Assembly (NCBI GenBank): GCA_021613535.1
Contig: CP075492.1
Location: 7,192,001 to 7,256,000, forward strand
From: Adineta vaga
Taxonomy: Eukaryota; Rotifera
DNA: 64,000 nt
Direction: 5' to 3'
Shown: in pieces, positions 23,079 to 34,952 of the stretch
Numbering within the stretch: position 1 is the stretch's first letter
Layout: every line of letters begins with the position of its first letter
Translations under genes and position numbers: made by a program
Notes under the pieces: model-generated
Seen by the model: only the letters and a program-made list of their open reading frames with translations
Told to the model about the DNA's origin: nothing
The model's database searches: none

Positions 23079-24611
23079 ATGGCCACTGCTCAAGTTCAAC
23101 AATCTCATCCATTAGGCTTTTCTGTTCAGACTCCAAGATTTCAAACGATGGGTTTACATCCAGAATTGCTAACGCGTATTCAATTAACGAGTTCACCTAA
23201 TCTTGGTCCTGGTTCGCATGATCTTTTACAGTATGCTGATTTTAGTGAGAGAAATCTTGTAAAAAATATTCAAGGACCTAATTGGCAGCAAGGATTATAT
23301 ACTGAGCAAATGGCAAAAATTCCTCTTTCATCATTTAAAGATACATATGAGAGACGTAAAGAAGATGAACGACGTCTTGGTCCCGGTGCTTATAATATTG
23401 ATGATTTCTTAACTGAATCAGATCGAAAACCAGGTTGTACACGAGGTGCACTTGATCAATTAGCTCCTCGATTTCCAAAAGAACAATTAGTAAGGAAATG
23501 TTTTCTCTCTCCCTCATATTTCTTCATTTTCAAAGATTATGCTTCATAAAAATAGGATAGAGCACCACCACCGGCAGCCTACGGTATTCCTGATGAAAAG
23601 ATTGTTGATAAATATTGGAAGCAAGGTAGTACAGTACCTTCATTTGAATGGAGACAAGGACCTAGATCATTACCACTTCAAGTAAAATAAAAGCAATGGA
23701 AGATAAGTTTTGTATTGAACGAATGATTGATTAATTCTTTTAGGGTACAAAAATCGGTCCAGGAACTTATAGTATCAAAAGTTCGATTGATGAATTAGTC
23801 AAGAAACGTGTTAGTGATAAAGGACCATATCAAGTTTTTACTATCAATCGTTCAGCACCTATTAAAACTGGTCATTATTCTCTGTTAGATACATGGGATC
23901 TATCACCTGATTTTCCATCGAAAGAATATCCTGAATCTATATCTTTAGCGACACAAATAGAGAAAAGAAAAAAACATGGATTATTTAGTAAATTAGATCG
24001 TTTTCAAAAGAAACCGACGGATCGAATCTCAATTGAACATCCAGGTAACTAGTTGTTCAAAGATTTACAAATACGTAATTTACTTGACAATTTTCTTTTC
24101 AAGGTTTGGAACCGAAAAATGTCACTTTTCCTGGTCCTGGTGCTTATGCTACTGTTCGTCAATGGGAAGAACAGGATTTTCATAAGAAAAAAGTTCCATT
24201 CAATAACACTGCATCACGAAATGATAAACGTTCATTTACAAATGTTGGTAGTCAAAATGTATGTTTATTCTACTTTCATTCAGTTGAATCAACTCATGAT
24301 TTCATTGCATCTATTCTTTTGTCGTTCAGGCCGTTGGTGTTGGTCGATATAATATAGCCGTACCCGTTCGAGATGAAACTATTGCTGATCGCCGTAAACG
24401 ATCAAAACGAAAAGGTGTTGGATTCTGTTCGACAACAGATCGTTTCACAACAGCACATAGTGAAGCATTACTCAAGTAAAATATGTTCCTTTGTCATTTT
24501 CTGTCATACACATATATAATTTCATCTCGTTTTAGTGAACGTTTAAAACCACAAAATCTTCGTGCTGAACAACGAACACAATTATATCTCACCGGTCATG
24601 TATCATCGTAA
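23079..24611 (+). CDS. LEXM: Lymphocyte expansion molecule / ciliary microtubule-associated protein 2-like
   Basis: Six exons (23079-23489, 23556-23681, 23744-24044, 24104-24258, 24330-24475, 24536-24611) encode 404 residues. The protein has repeated GPG motifs of the sperm-tail PG-rich (STPG) type: NLGPGSHDL, RLGPGAYNIDDFL, KIGPGTYSIKSS and FPGPGAYATV. It matches the LEXM/CIMAP2 family along its length. Examples are KPGCTRGALDQLAPRF, KKRVSDKGPYQVFTINRS, KHGLFSKLDRFQKKPTDRI and AVGVGRYNIAVP. Such proteins are associated with ciliary or sperm axonemal microtubules. No signal peptide or membrane segment is present. The next gene starts only 153 bp downstream in the same orientation and is also probably ciliary. 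Confidence 0.87.
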
Positions 24612-24764
24612 CTTCATTTGGTGCTTTCTTTTCATATACTCTCTTCCATAAATTTTGCATTTTTCTATTTTGTGCTGAATACTATTTATAAATTTTTGCA
24701 TTTTTTTTTGAAAATTCAATGATAAAAAAATCTATAAACATGCTCATTTTTTAGTATAGATATC

Positions 24765-25653
24765 ATGTTTTCTTCCGATCATGCTAAACCTACTGATCTT
24801 TTGTATGTTACTAATTTTATTGTATCTTAAAACCTATCGTTTTTCTTTCTTTATTAGTGACTTTCAAGGTATTCGAAAACGAATTTTTCTCGCTTCGGAT
24901 TATACTACAAATGATGAACGATTGAAATCATTACCCAATAGAGACAATATTTCAACTGAATATGATGAACTCGATTTTATTGATCAAGAATTTGAATCGT
25001 ATGTTCATCCAATCATCGATCAATCTCAATGGATTACTGATCGAAAATATGAACGTCATGAAATCGATCGTCTTGGAGATATTCTCGATTTTTATAAACA
25101 TAAACCACATTTGAATGATTTTGAAAAACGTGTAATGAAACGTCTGACACGAGTTCATCGAGCAGTTCAAACAGAGGAAGAACCAGAAAAACTTTTAAAA
25201 TTAAATAAAAATCGCAAAAATGAACAAATCAATCGTCTTCCAGCATCAACTGCTATGGAACGAATTGAAGAATTTCTCGCTGAGAATAAATGGCGTCTCG
25301 TCGATCTATTTCGAACACTAGATTTAACGAAATCATGGAATGTTGTTAAAGAAGATTTTATGCGTCTAATAGCAAGAGTATGAATAATTTCTGTACCAAA
25401 GCTGATTTAATGAAAATATTTCTGCTAGGAAAAACTTCATATGACTGAACCTGAAGCGGATGATCTACTTCAATGTATTTGTGAAGAAATTTATGCACCA
25501 ATGAATTATAAGAAATTTGCTCATGGAAGATCACTTTATAAGAAAAGTCTTCGAGGTAACACAGGAAAGAATAGATTTTCTAGCTATTTCAATAATCTTC
25601 TTTTTTTTCGTTGATCAGAAGTTAAAGGTGAGCCTCTCGACTGTTCAACATGA
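24765..25653 (+). CDS. EF-hand domain protein, EFCAB12-like
   Basis: Four exons (24765-24802, 24858-25377, 25429-25555, 25619-25653) join in frame to 239 residues. The small first exon (MFSSDHAKPTDLF) was chosen because it splices in phase to DFQGIRKRIFLASDYTT and starts just after the previous gene. The region RIEEFLAENKWRLVDLFRTL followed by SWNVVKEDFMRLIARV and EPEADDLLQCIC looks like an EF-hand pair without full calcium-binding loops. It is a style seen in EFCAB12-type axonemal proteins. The stop at 25651 follows GEPLDCST. An open frame continuing to 25855 (STHHYPVRDTTSSYVRSTI) could mark an alternative 3' end, but I found no join that reaches it. Confidence 0.75.
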
Positions 25654-26789
25654 ACCAAATAGATCAACACATCATTATCCTGTGCGTGATACAACTTCAT
25701 CCTATGTTCGATCAACGATATCATCATATGCAAAATATAAAGTAAATTTTTTATTAACGAAATTTGAGTTTGATTCGTATAGTTTTATTCGTTTTAGAAA
25801 ACATCGACATGAACATTCCATTGTTTTGTTTAATAAATTTTCTTGTTTTATGTAAATAAAAGAATTATATTTTTAAAGGCAAAGAAAGTGACGCCCATGT
25901 GTTTCAGAAATACGCATGTAATAAGAAAAAAAGAGTATTCTCATGTAGTTTCTTTGAATGTTGAACTAAAATATTTCTTCATCTATCAACGATTAAATCT
26001 CTCATGCATAATTGAAGAGTAATAAATTAACCTTTTTCTTTTTACATAGTCATGGCATATTTTATTCTGTTCGTGTGACTTTGACAAGAGTTTATTTTGA
26101 ACAATAAAAAGCTTTCATTCGTTTGACATATTAAAAGAAACATTTTTGATTTGATGTCCTTGATCGGTTTATTACTATTTTAAATTTTGAGTATGCTAAA
26201 TCAATTGAACGGTTAGAAAACAATTTTCTATTACGATGAAACATGCACATGATCAACAAACACTGGCTCATAATCAAACAGTGATTAGGAACATTCACAA
26301 TGTGATAATAATGCGAAGATATGCATAGATTGATTTGAAATAGATATCATATTTCTATTTTTACACCTACCATCGTTACTTAGAAACATTGAATCGAAAA
26401 ACAAAACTCTTAAAAGGACAAAACGTTGAGAACATACTTGTCAAGAGTAACCTATATTGTTTCTATTCGAACTAAAACATGACTCGCTCAATTATGGTAA
26501 CTTGATCAATCTACGACGTACGATGTAGTTTTTATCGAGAAAGAGAAAGCGAAAGAAAATGATTTTATATTCCAATCTCTTTCTTTACAATACATCAAAA
26601 GAGAGAGAAATCGGTGATTAGTAATAATGACAACAATCTGTTTTCCCAGTGACTAGGCAACGTTGTTACCTATTTTTCTTGCATATTAGCAACTCGGAGA
26701 CAATCTTAATACTTATATATAGATTTATTTCGATAGTTGCGTTTCATTGAGTAGTTATTAATTTTAACGAAAGAAAGACGTTTATCGAC
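25654..26789. other. Intergenic region
   Basis: AT-rich, with an AATAAA near 25853 that could end the EF-hand gene and purine-rich stretches near 26530-26610. An open frame to 25855 is discussed with the EF-hand gene. No other gene is seen. Confidence 0.5.
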
Positions 26790-27715
26790 ATGGGAACGTG
26801 GATAGGTCATATTGCACCAGGTAAATTTATAATGGAGAAAGAACGTCAACTATAGTTTGGTTTTATTTAGGTGTATTTTTTGTAATCTTTGCTTTATGGT
26901 GGCATATCAATAATTGTATACGGTATTTTCGATCATTAGTGAATGAAAATGATGAGAAAACAAGACAACCGATGAAATTCTATGGTTCAACGACTTATCC
27001 ATGCTTTTGTTTTCCTCGTAAATATGTTCGTCGTTTACCTTTAGAAAGTATTCTAAAGATCTTAATCACTTCGATCCATTTTTCTATTGAAATTATTACC
27101 GGTTATGATAGTCATCCACGACCTCATCTCGGTGATGAAAATGCTCATCATACAGCGATGCTTTTCGGTTTCTTTCTTGGTTCATGCATTGAAATATTAG
27201 TTCATTATAAAGTTCCATTTCCTAAACGAATCAATCAAATAATGGGCTTCTTAGCATTCGCTATTGAAGGTTTAATGATGATCTTTCATTTACACGCTCG
27301 AAGTATGATTGATGCACATATTCATCAATTACTTGCATTAACTATTGGTTGTTCAATGATTGGAGCGATTGGAGAATGTTTTGATCCGAATAATTTTTGG
27401 TTTATTTTCGCACGAAGTTTTTTTGCTTTAACACAAGGTACATGGTTTATTCAAGCAGCATATGTTATCTGGCCAAAAACCAGCAATCCATTTTTTCTCT
27501 GGGATCCTAATTCTCATCGATCGGTCTCATTATTAACAATGTCTTATGCTTATCATTTAGCTGGTAATGCATCGATTTTGATTATTTTATATCTAATAAT
27601 TTATATGTTTACATCATCTTCAGCAAAATTAAATATTCATTCGATGAAAGATGTCGAAGCAATAGATGAATATAAACTAATATATAATGTGAATGAGGAA
27701 GACAATGAACTTTGA
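26790..27715 (+). CDS. TMEM45: TMEM45-family multi-pass membrane protein
   Basis: Two exons (26790-26820 and 26871-27715) give about 291 residues. The start MGTWIGHIAPGVFFVIFALW and the following WHINNC are typical of the TMEM45/DUF716 family. The family places a first membrane helix here, followed by several more. Further family phrases are EIITGYDSHPRPHLGDENAH, HHTAMLFGFFLGSCIEILVH, FHLHARSMIDAHIHQLLAL and GTWFIQAAYVIW. About seven hydrophobic segments can be counted. The His-rich pattern in helices is conserved in the family, but its biochemical role is not established. The cytosolic tail is acidic. The gene stands alone between the EF-hand gene and the fucosyltransferase, in the same orientation as both. 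Confidence 0.9.
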
Positions 27716-28438
27716 ATCGATTTTTACCTTTAATGTACTCTTCTATGTTGTTTTGTGAATAGACCTTTTCACAGTGCTTTCTTTTATATTTTACATAATA
27801 TACTGTTATATAAACTACACATATAAAATTGCAATTTCAAATTCTAGATGGCGCTAGATATCGATTAATATGTCAATGAAAGCTTCTTGTATTTCTTCAC
27901 CACTGTGTTTTGCTGATATCGGATGTATAAATAAGTTGTGAATATGAAAGAAAAGTTAATCTTCTGTAGGGGTATTCACTTACCACAAACGAAGAAAATG
28001 ATGATTCAGTCACGTATGATACTCATGCTTAGTGACAGCTGCCCTACCGTCGTGCCAAACGGTCTTTGGGACGAGTCTGATCCATTTCGTTTGTTGGTTA
28101 TTTTTCAAAATAATAATAAAAATACATCATCAAAATCAAGACATGTTGATTATGACTTGAATATGTTTGATGTTAAATACTAGTTATGAGAATCGAAACA
28201 AAAAAGGAAATGTCAAAATTCATCAGTAGATTTAACAACTCTGTTATTATCATCATCACTTCAATTTCTGTATACAAAACATGCAATATATGTATATTGT
28301 CCAATATAAAGTGTGATATATATATTTTTTCTCTATCGATACTGTAACATGAATGCAATGAAGCGTAGAGTCGTGTGTTGTGAACAGAGGTGTCTACATA
28401 AAAATATTCATACGTAACGCTTGTTACAAATAGTGTCT
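27716..28438. other. Intergenic region with a short GC-richer patch
   Basis: At 28035-28090 the sequence is richer in G and C than its neighbours and reads SCPTVVPNGLWDESDPFRLL on the + strand. This may be a remnant of some coding or mobile sequence, but nothing identifiable surrounds it. Confidence 0.35.
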
Positions 28439-29803
28439 ATGATAAGATATTCCTCTCAACATCCATCCTCTCTGTGGCTTTGGTGGCGTCGAAAATCGTA
28501 CTATATTCAAACAATACGAGTCAAATGGATTCTTTATCTATTACTAGCTATTCTATTTGTTCTTATTCTTGTACCGAATCCATTTTCGTCTCGATATGTA
28601 AAAATATCATTCAGACAGGATATTCAATGGTATAGTATTAGTGAAATTTTGCAAGAAAAAGACAAAGTATGTGTTCGAAAATAAGATACTTCTTAACATG
28701 TATAAATATACATATATATAAGAAATATTTGTGATTAGATTCTAGCTAATGATCCTTTTTCAAAGCAAGTTAAAATAGTAAGACATGATACAAAAAACAT
28801 TTCATCATCAAAATCAATTATCATTCTCCTCTATACGACAATTTTTCTTAGTAAAAAATATTGCCATATAAAGCAAGCTGAACGTCTCTTTGGTGAAAAT
28901 TGTCCATCGAAAAGTCGTTGTCAATGGACGTGTGATAATCGGCGACTTGCCGAAGCTGATGCAATTATTTTTCATGGTTATGATATGCAATTTTATCCCA
29001 GTCAAATGCCACAGCGTTCAGATACGAAATCAAACGCAATATGGATTCTTTGGTCGGATGAACCACATACAATGGTTGACTACGGTTTATTTAAAGATTA
29101 TAAATTTAATTGGACAATAAGTTTTAAATTAAACAGTGAAGTTTCCATTGGCTCCTATGGATTATTTGCGAAACGATCCTTTCCAAGAACGGATTCGGAA
29201 TATAGTCTTTGGATTGATAAACAATTTCATGATCGATCAAATGCAGCACTTTGGTTTGTATCAAATTGTGATGCTCGTGAACGTTTAGGATACTATCGTG
29301 CTCTACGTCGACAAGTAAATACATATGTTGAAGGTTATGGTCGTTGTGTTGATTATTATCCAATGCATTTTTGTTCGGCTGGTAGTCAATGTGAAATAGA
29401 TTATATGTCAAAATTTAAGTATTATCTAAGTTTTGAATCTATTACATGTCGAGATTATATAACTGAGAAGTTTTTCAAAGCATTCTATCATGGACTTATT
29501 CCAATTGTTTATGGACCAGATAGAAAAGATTACGAACGATTTGCACCATCGGATTCATTTATACATTTGAATGATTTTAATAAAGATATGGAGAAATTAG
29601 CAAATTATTTATTAGAAATTCATTTAAATTTTACATTGTATTCCAAATATCATCAATGGAGAAAAACACATGATGTGATTATTGATGGTAAAGCTTTGGA
29701 AAGAATTCGTATGTGTGAATTATGTGAACGATTAACTAAAGTACGTCAAAATGATGTGACTTATTATGAAGATATTAATCAATTTTATCATGAAAAATGT
29801 TAA
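28439..29803 (+). CDS. Alpha-1,3-fucosyltransferase (GT10 family)
   Basis: Two exons (28439-28666 and 28739-29803) encode 430 residues. The enzyme would transfer fucose from GDP-fucose to GlcNAc-containing glycans in the Golgi. It is a type II membrane protein with a cytosolic start of about 30 residues and an anchor (VKWILYLLLAILFVLILVPN). The luminal domain has family motifs: IWILWSDEPHT, FNWTISFKLNSEV, ALWFVSNCDARERLGYYRAL (acceptor/donor loop), and YLSFESITCRDYITEKFF with GLIPIVYGP. This last is the GDP-fucose-binding signature of GT10. Cys pairs are conserved near the end (RMCELCERL). I chose the ATG at 28439. Its stop codon faces that of the GABA-B-like gene across 27 bp. Confidence 0.93.
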
Positions 29804-29830
29804 CGAATTATCTTTATTTATTTTTCTTTC

Positions 29831-32800
29831 TTAATAAATAAGATCCGTTTCATGCATTTGTTCAAGACGATTTGCATCAAGATTAATTAAACCATCGTAT
29901 TCATGTTCAGATGATTTCAAATCAGTTGATTCTGAACGCATTGTTGAAGGTAAACAATGATCTTCCGCATCTTCTAGTTGAGAGATTGATGCACATCGAG
30001 AACCGATTGTTTCTGGCCAATACATTTGTGCCTTTTGAATTTTATTATAGAGACATAAACTGACTGCTCGAGCAACACGTCCTTGAAATGTTCTATTAAA
30101 ATTTATCAATAGAAATTATGTTCATTTCACAACAACAAAAACATTTACCTATTATTTAGTATAAGTTGCTCGATAATCGTATCTTCATCTTCATCATCGT
30201 CTATAGTAAAATTTTCATCTTCCTCTTCTTCGATACCCACATTTCGATTAACTAAACGTTCAAATTCATAAGGTCCACCAGTATTAGCAATCTTTTTCAT
30301 TGAGCAAATTTTTAATTGTTCCATCAATCGTTCTAATGTTTGTTCTTGCTAGAAATAAATATAAAACTTGAATTTTTAAATGAAACAGAATCTTTTCTCT
30401 GTACCAGATTAAAAACATAATTTAATTGATGATTATCAAGTATAGCATTATTTAATTGTTTCTTTGTAAATAAAATCGGTCGAAAATTAGCATGGAGTAA
30501 TCGTCCAATCGTTTTTGGATGTCGTCGTCTTGCATATGGATCACGAGAGACTTCAATAATCTGAATTTTCAATGATTAGTTGTTTTTTTCTTTCAAATGA
30601 AATCAATCAATCTATTTACTTACTTTTGGTACAAATACAAAACCTAATGTTGAAGTTGTACAAATAATAATAAAAAGTGAAATGAGAAAATAAGAAAGTT
30701 GAATTTGTTCTGATGGAATAAATGTTACTAATAATCCAAGTGTACAACAAATAAATACAATATATACACTTAAACCTATATAACGTGAATCATTCAATGC
30801 TGGAATAGTTACATGACGAGTTTTCCACGAAAGAAATGATCCGAAAAACTAAATTTATTCATATAAACACGTTTTTCGTTGAAATAGTCTTACCATTAGT
30901 AATCCTTTGTATAGAATTAATAAAAGTAACCAAAATGAAGTAAATTCACCTTTGCATACTTCATAATACGGATGTATTTGAATATCTTCATCATGCTACA
31001 ATTTAAGAATAAAAAATAGACAGGTATGTTAAGATCGTCTATTCGAAGGAAAATACTTCATGTGGATATGGATCATCATAAATAACTTTTCGACGAATTG
31101 GATCGAAAATTTGCCAAGAAATTAAAAAGAATAAATCAATACATAAAAGAGTACCAACGACAGCTAATAGACGTGAATCGTGAATAGCCTGAACAAATTG
31201 AAATTCGTAACTTAGAAGATCATCTTTTCAAAAGATTCATCGATCATTTACTCGTTTGGTAATATGAATATTTGTAAAGATTGAATGTACACGCCATGTT
31301 TTACTGAACATAGAACCAAATGCTAAGGTAAAACTAATACATAAAAGCCATCCTCGCATCTAAACACATCTCCTTTCTTTTAATTTAAACTTCTCCCTTT
31401 ATTTTTGCGTTACATACTACACAGATCATGTTCATAAACTTATTTATAGAACTTTTTTCTGGAAATAACGATGAATTAACTCCCATTAGAATAGTTGTAA
31501 TATAAGCTAACATACATCCACATAAAATAATATTATTTAATGATGGACTCGACATTCGAATGTATCTGAAAAGATGATTTGTTTTATGAAATGAAAAAAG
31601 AATCGAGATTGTTTTACCTATGTGTTTGAAAACGAATATTAAATACGAATAAAGAAATGGAAATAAATAATCCAATGGCACTAGTAACTGTAACTGATAT
31701 AAATACAGAAAGATAGATATGTTCGAATTGAACGATTTGATCAGTTCGATCTCTTGTTGGACTATTTCCTAAATGAATTGATTTCAATATTTTTCAGATA
31801 TTTTCAATTCTATATATACAAACCATGCCACATAACTGAATTCAATTTATATAAAGTAGGTAGTTCAGTCTTTGAATCAACGTTTTTCGCAAGAAAAAGT
31901 TTCACAACAGTTAAATTACAATTATTATCTTCCTCGTAACATGGAATTTTACATGAACCATCCTTCATCATTCGACAAGCTGAAAATAAATATTTACTAA
32001 ACAGACTGTATGTATTTTCCCCATTGTCTTACCAACATATTGTTCAACAAGAATTTCACCAACTCGTCCACTATTCAAATACCTAACTCTTCCCTAAAGT
32101 TCGAAATTAAACGATTTTTCTTTTGTCTATCGATTGACTATATCTTACAGTAGCACCAATAAAATCAATTTTATCGATGATTTTCTTTATATTCGATTGA
32201 TTAAATAATAATTTCGATTGATAAATATATGCTAAACTCCATACTGTATCGTATGCATAAGCATCGAAATAATCTTGTTCTAAATCTGAAAATTGCTTTA
32301 AATATTTTAAAACATGTTCCGGTCGTTCCTAAAAATGCAATATTTTTACAAGTTTTCATTTGATTATATTCTCATACTTCAGTATCATCAATAGATAAAC
32401 GTGGTATACGTGTTTGAAACGTTCCGTTAATCGCTCGAATAATATCTTGTTTTGAACAATTAGTTTTCTCATTCCACCATGCTGCTAATGATGGATAACC
32501 AAGTATAATCCATTGATAACGTGAACCATACACATGTTCTCGGACAGCCTATTCATTTTATAGACAGAACAAGTTGAATTGTACAAATATACTTACGTGA
32601 CAAAACATATGTGTTGCAATGATTTGATTAAAATTTGCAATTATTATTCGAACATCTCTTGCCTAGTGAGGAACAAAAGACTTGAATATAACATGAAAAG
32701 AAATTATTGTACTTTGAAATCTTTCAATAACGTTCTCATATTTTCCATGTTATCATCTTGCCATTCGGATCCATATCGATATGGTATTCCTCGTGTTACA

Positions 32801-33771
32801 TTGATTTCCCATTGTTTTTTATCCATGGCAGTTAAATCAGAAAAATCATTAGCTACCTAAATAGGAAAAACCACAGAGATCATGATTTACCCATGGAACA
32901 TGCAATGAAAGGAAATGCTATAAAAACAAAACTCTTTTTTTTATAGAGTAAAAATATATTTCACATCAGACATTTGTGCATTCCCACAACTGGTTTCTTT
33001 CTCGATCGAATTGTTTATTTAAAACATTATTCGCATGTCTCATAATTAAATAAGCAGAACGTCAGTATTCTTAATGAGATTTTTCAACGAATGTCAATTT
33101 GATATACCTATCTTCAAGGGAGTTGAATGAGAATATCAACTAACCAGTGTATACTTTGATCCTTGTTGATATATCAATCCAAAGCGTGTCCAATTAAAAT
33201 ATTGTAATAATTGTTTACGTACTAAATTATGTGCATGATCGGAAGGTACTAGATGATAAACAAATGGATAACGATCTGCTGATGATAATGATAAATCACT
33301 ATCTGTAAATGAAAACTAAAATCAAAGATTTAAAATGAATTATTTAGACAAGAAAATACATACTACAGGTAGATGAAGATAAGTTGCCGCTTCAGCTATA
33401 TAACTGAGAACATTTTGACAAGCATCCGTCATCAATACACTCAATGATGTTGTTTGATTAAGCATATTAAATAATACCTTCACACTTGTACCAACATCAC
33501 ACTAAATAGATAAGAAAAAGTTATAAAAAATGATATCACTACTTGTGATTTGTACAGGAATAGTATCTTCTTTTTCATTCAGTTTCAGTTCAATATCCAT
33601 TTGTGCTGCTTCAATTTGTTCAATAGCGAAATTTATAGATGGATAACATGAATGTGTTAATAGACTACTAAGAATAACCTTTTGTCGATCCACATTTAAA
33701 AATGTTTGAGTAAGCGTTGAACCAACAAATAATAATATAATAAAAATGAAACGAAATGATGCGGTGCCCAT
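29831..33771 (-). CDS. GABA-B-receptor-like class C GPCR
   Basis: A multi-exon gene of roughly 950 residues. A signal peptide (FIFIILLFVGSTLTQTF) leads to a Venus-flytrap ligand-binding domain. The latter includes NQTTSLSVLMTDACQNVLSY, YNWTR-like QYFNWTRFGLIYQQG, and YQWIILGYPSLAAWW. Seven transmembrane helices follow at about 31800-30640, with the GABA-B hallmark FGSMFSKTWRVHSIFTN. The seventh is near TSTLGFVFVPKIIEVSRDP. As in GABA-B receptors there is no Cys-rich domain between the flytrap and the membrane. The C-terminal tail is long and acidic in part (EEEEDENFTIDDDEDEDT). Helix- and ligand-pocket residues diverge from GABBR1 and GABBR2, so the ligand is uncertain. Intron sizes are about 50-60 bp except one near 32860-33150. 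Stop codon is at 29831-29833. Confidence 0.85.
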
Positions 33772-34952
33772 TCATTTCAATTCAACTGGTTGATCTAAAC
33801 ATTGAGAGCTAATTGACTTGTTCCTACTCGGTTTCTGTTTTGTTATATCCTAGGAAATATTTCTTCCTTTCTTTTTCCGCCTTCTTTCTCTCTCATGCAA
33901 TCAATCAATTGCTAACCAAAGACATCCAACGGATGAGACGATTTTCTAATCTAACATTTCTATATATCACAGAAATTAATGGGTACACAGATAGAAAAAA
34001 AAAGAACCTAGTATCATTACTATTGTACTCTACAGATCATTAATGACTTCTCTCTTCTTGTCGAAGCAATGAACTGACCTCGAATAGAAGAGATGTAAAA
34101 GACGCAAATGACTTTTATAATTCAATAAACATCGTTCATTTTCGACATGTTATTTTTTATATTCATATTTATGCTAGTGAACAATTTATTGGAAGAAAAA
34201 AAAAGCGAAATTGTCAATTATAAAACAGACAACACCCGGAAACAAAAAAAAGACGTTTATAAATCGATGTTGACTAATATATTAGATTTTCTGTTGCCAT
34301 CTCGATGAGAAACTTTTTTATGACTTTTCTAGAAAAGAAAAGAACCACAAATAAATTGTATTTTCTTTTGATGTTTATCTATCACTAACGAATGTCATAT
34401 ACAAGACAAAAACTAATTATGACATTCGATTTATACACAAAAAGAAACACAAACTTATTTATTAACGTAAGTGAATATATTCAATGCTTTTGTCTTTCAA
34501 GCAGAAAATCTTATAATAATAATTGTAAGAACGACTTTTGCCATAGAATTTATCAATATACTGATGTTGAATGTCATAGGGACATTGTTGACTATTATAT
34601 TCTTTCAAAACGAGACACAAAAGATCAGGTCAAATATGAATAGATAAATAAACGGCATACGACTGTATATCCGATAAGAATTCATTTATTGTTCACGAAA
34701 GGTACTATGTGAGATAAAGACGAATAATTCAAACATATCTACACTTTCTAGAACATTAGTTCCACTTCAATATGATAGCCTATCGATATGCTAAACACGA
34801 CCATGTAAATTTTTCAGAGAAAAATGTTCACATAATAAAACTGATCACTTTAATATTTCTCTGTTCAAAACTAGTATATATATATTTAATTTTGTTTACA
34901 CAAAAAAGAAAAAGCATGCGCATGCAAGAAAGAAAGTCATATATTTAGTCAT
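33772..34952. other. Intergenic region upstream of the GPCR and downstream of the nesprin-type gene
   Basis: The GPCR promoter should lie in this 1.2 kb. It was searched for a KASH-domain exon belonging to the nesprin-type gene and none was seen. Short ORFs (for example 34392-34643 +) look spurious. Confidence 0.5.

Noticed and set aside
27938-28183. 81-codon plus ORF containing SCPTVVPNGLWDESDPF
   Set aside because: The phrase looks protein-like, but nothing on either side continues it and no family could be named.
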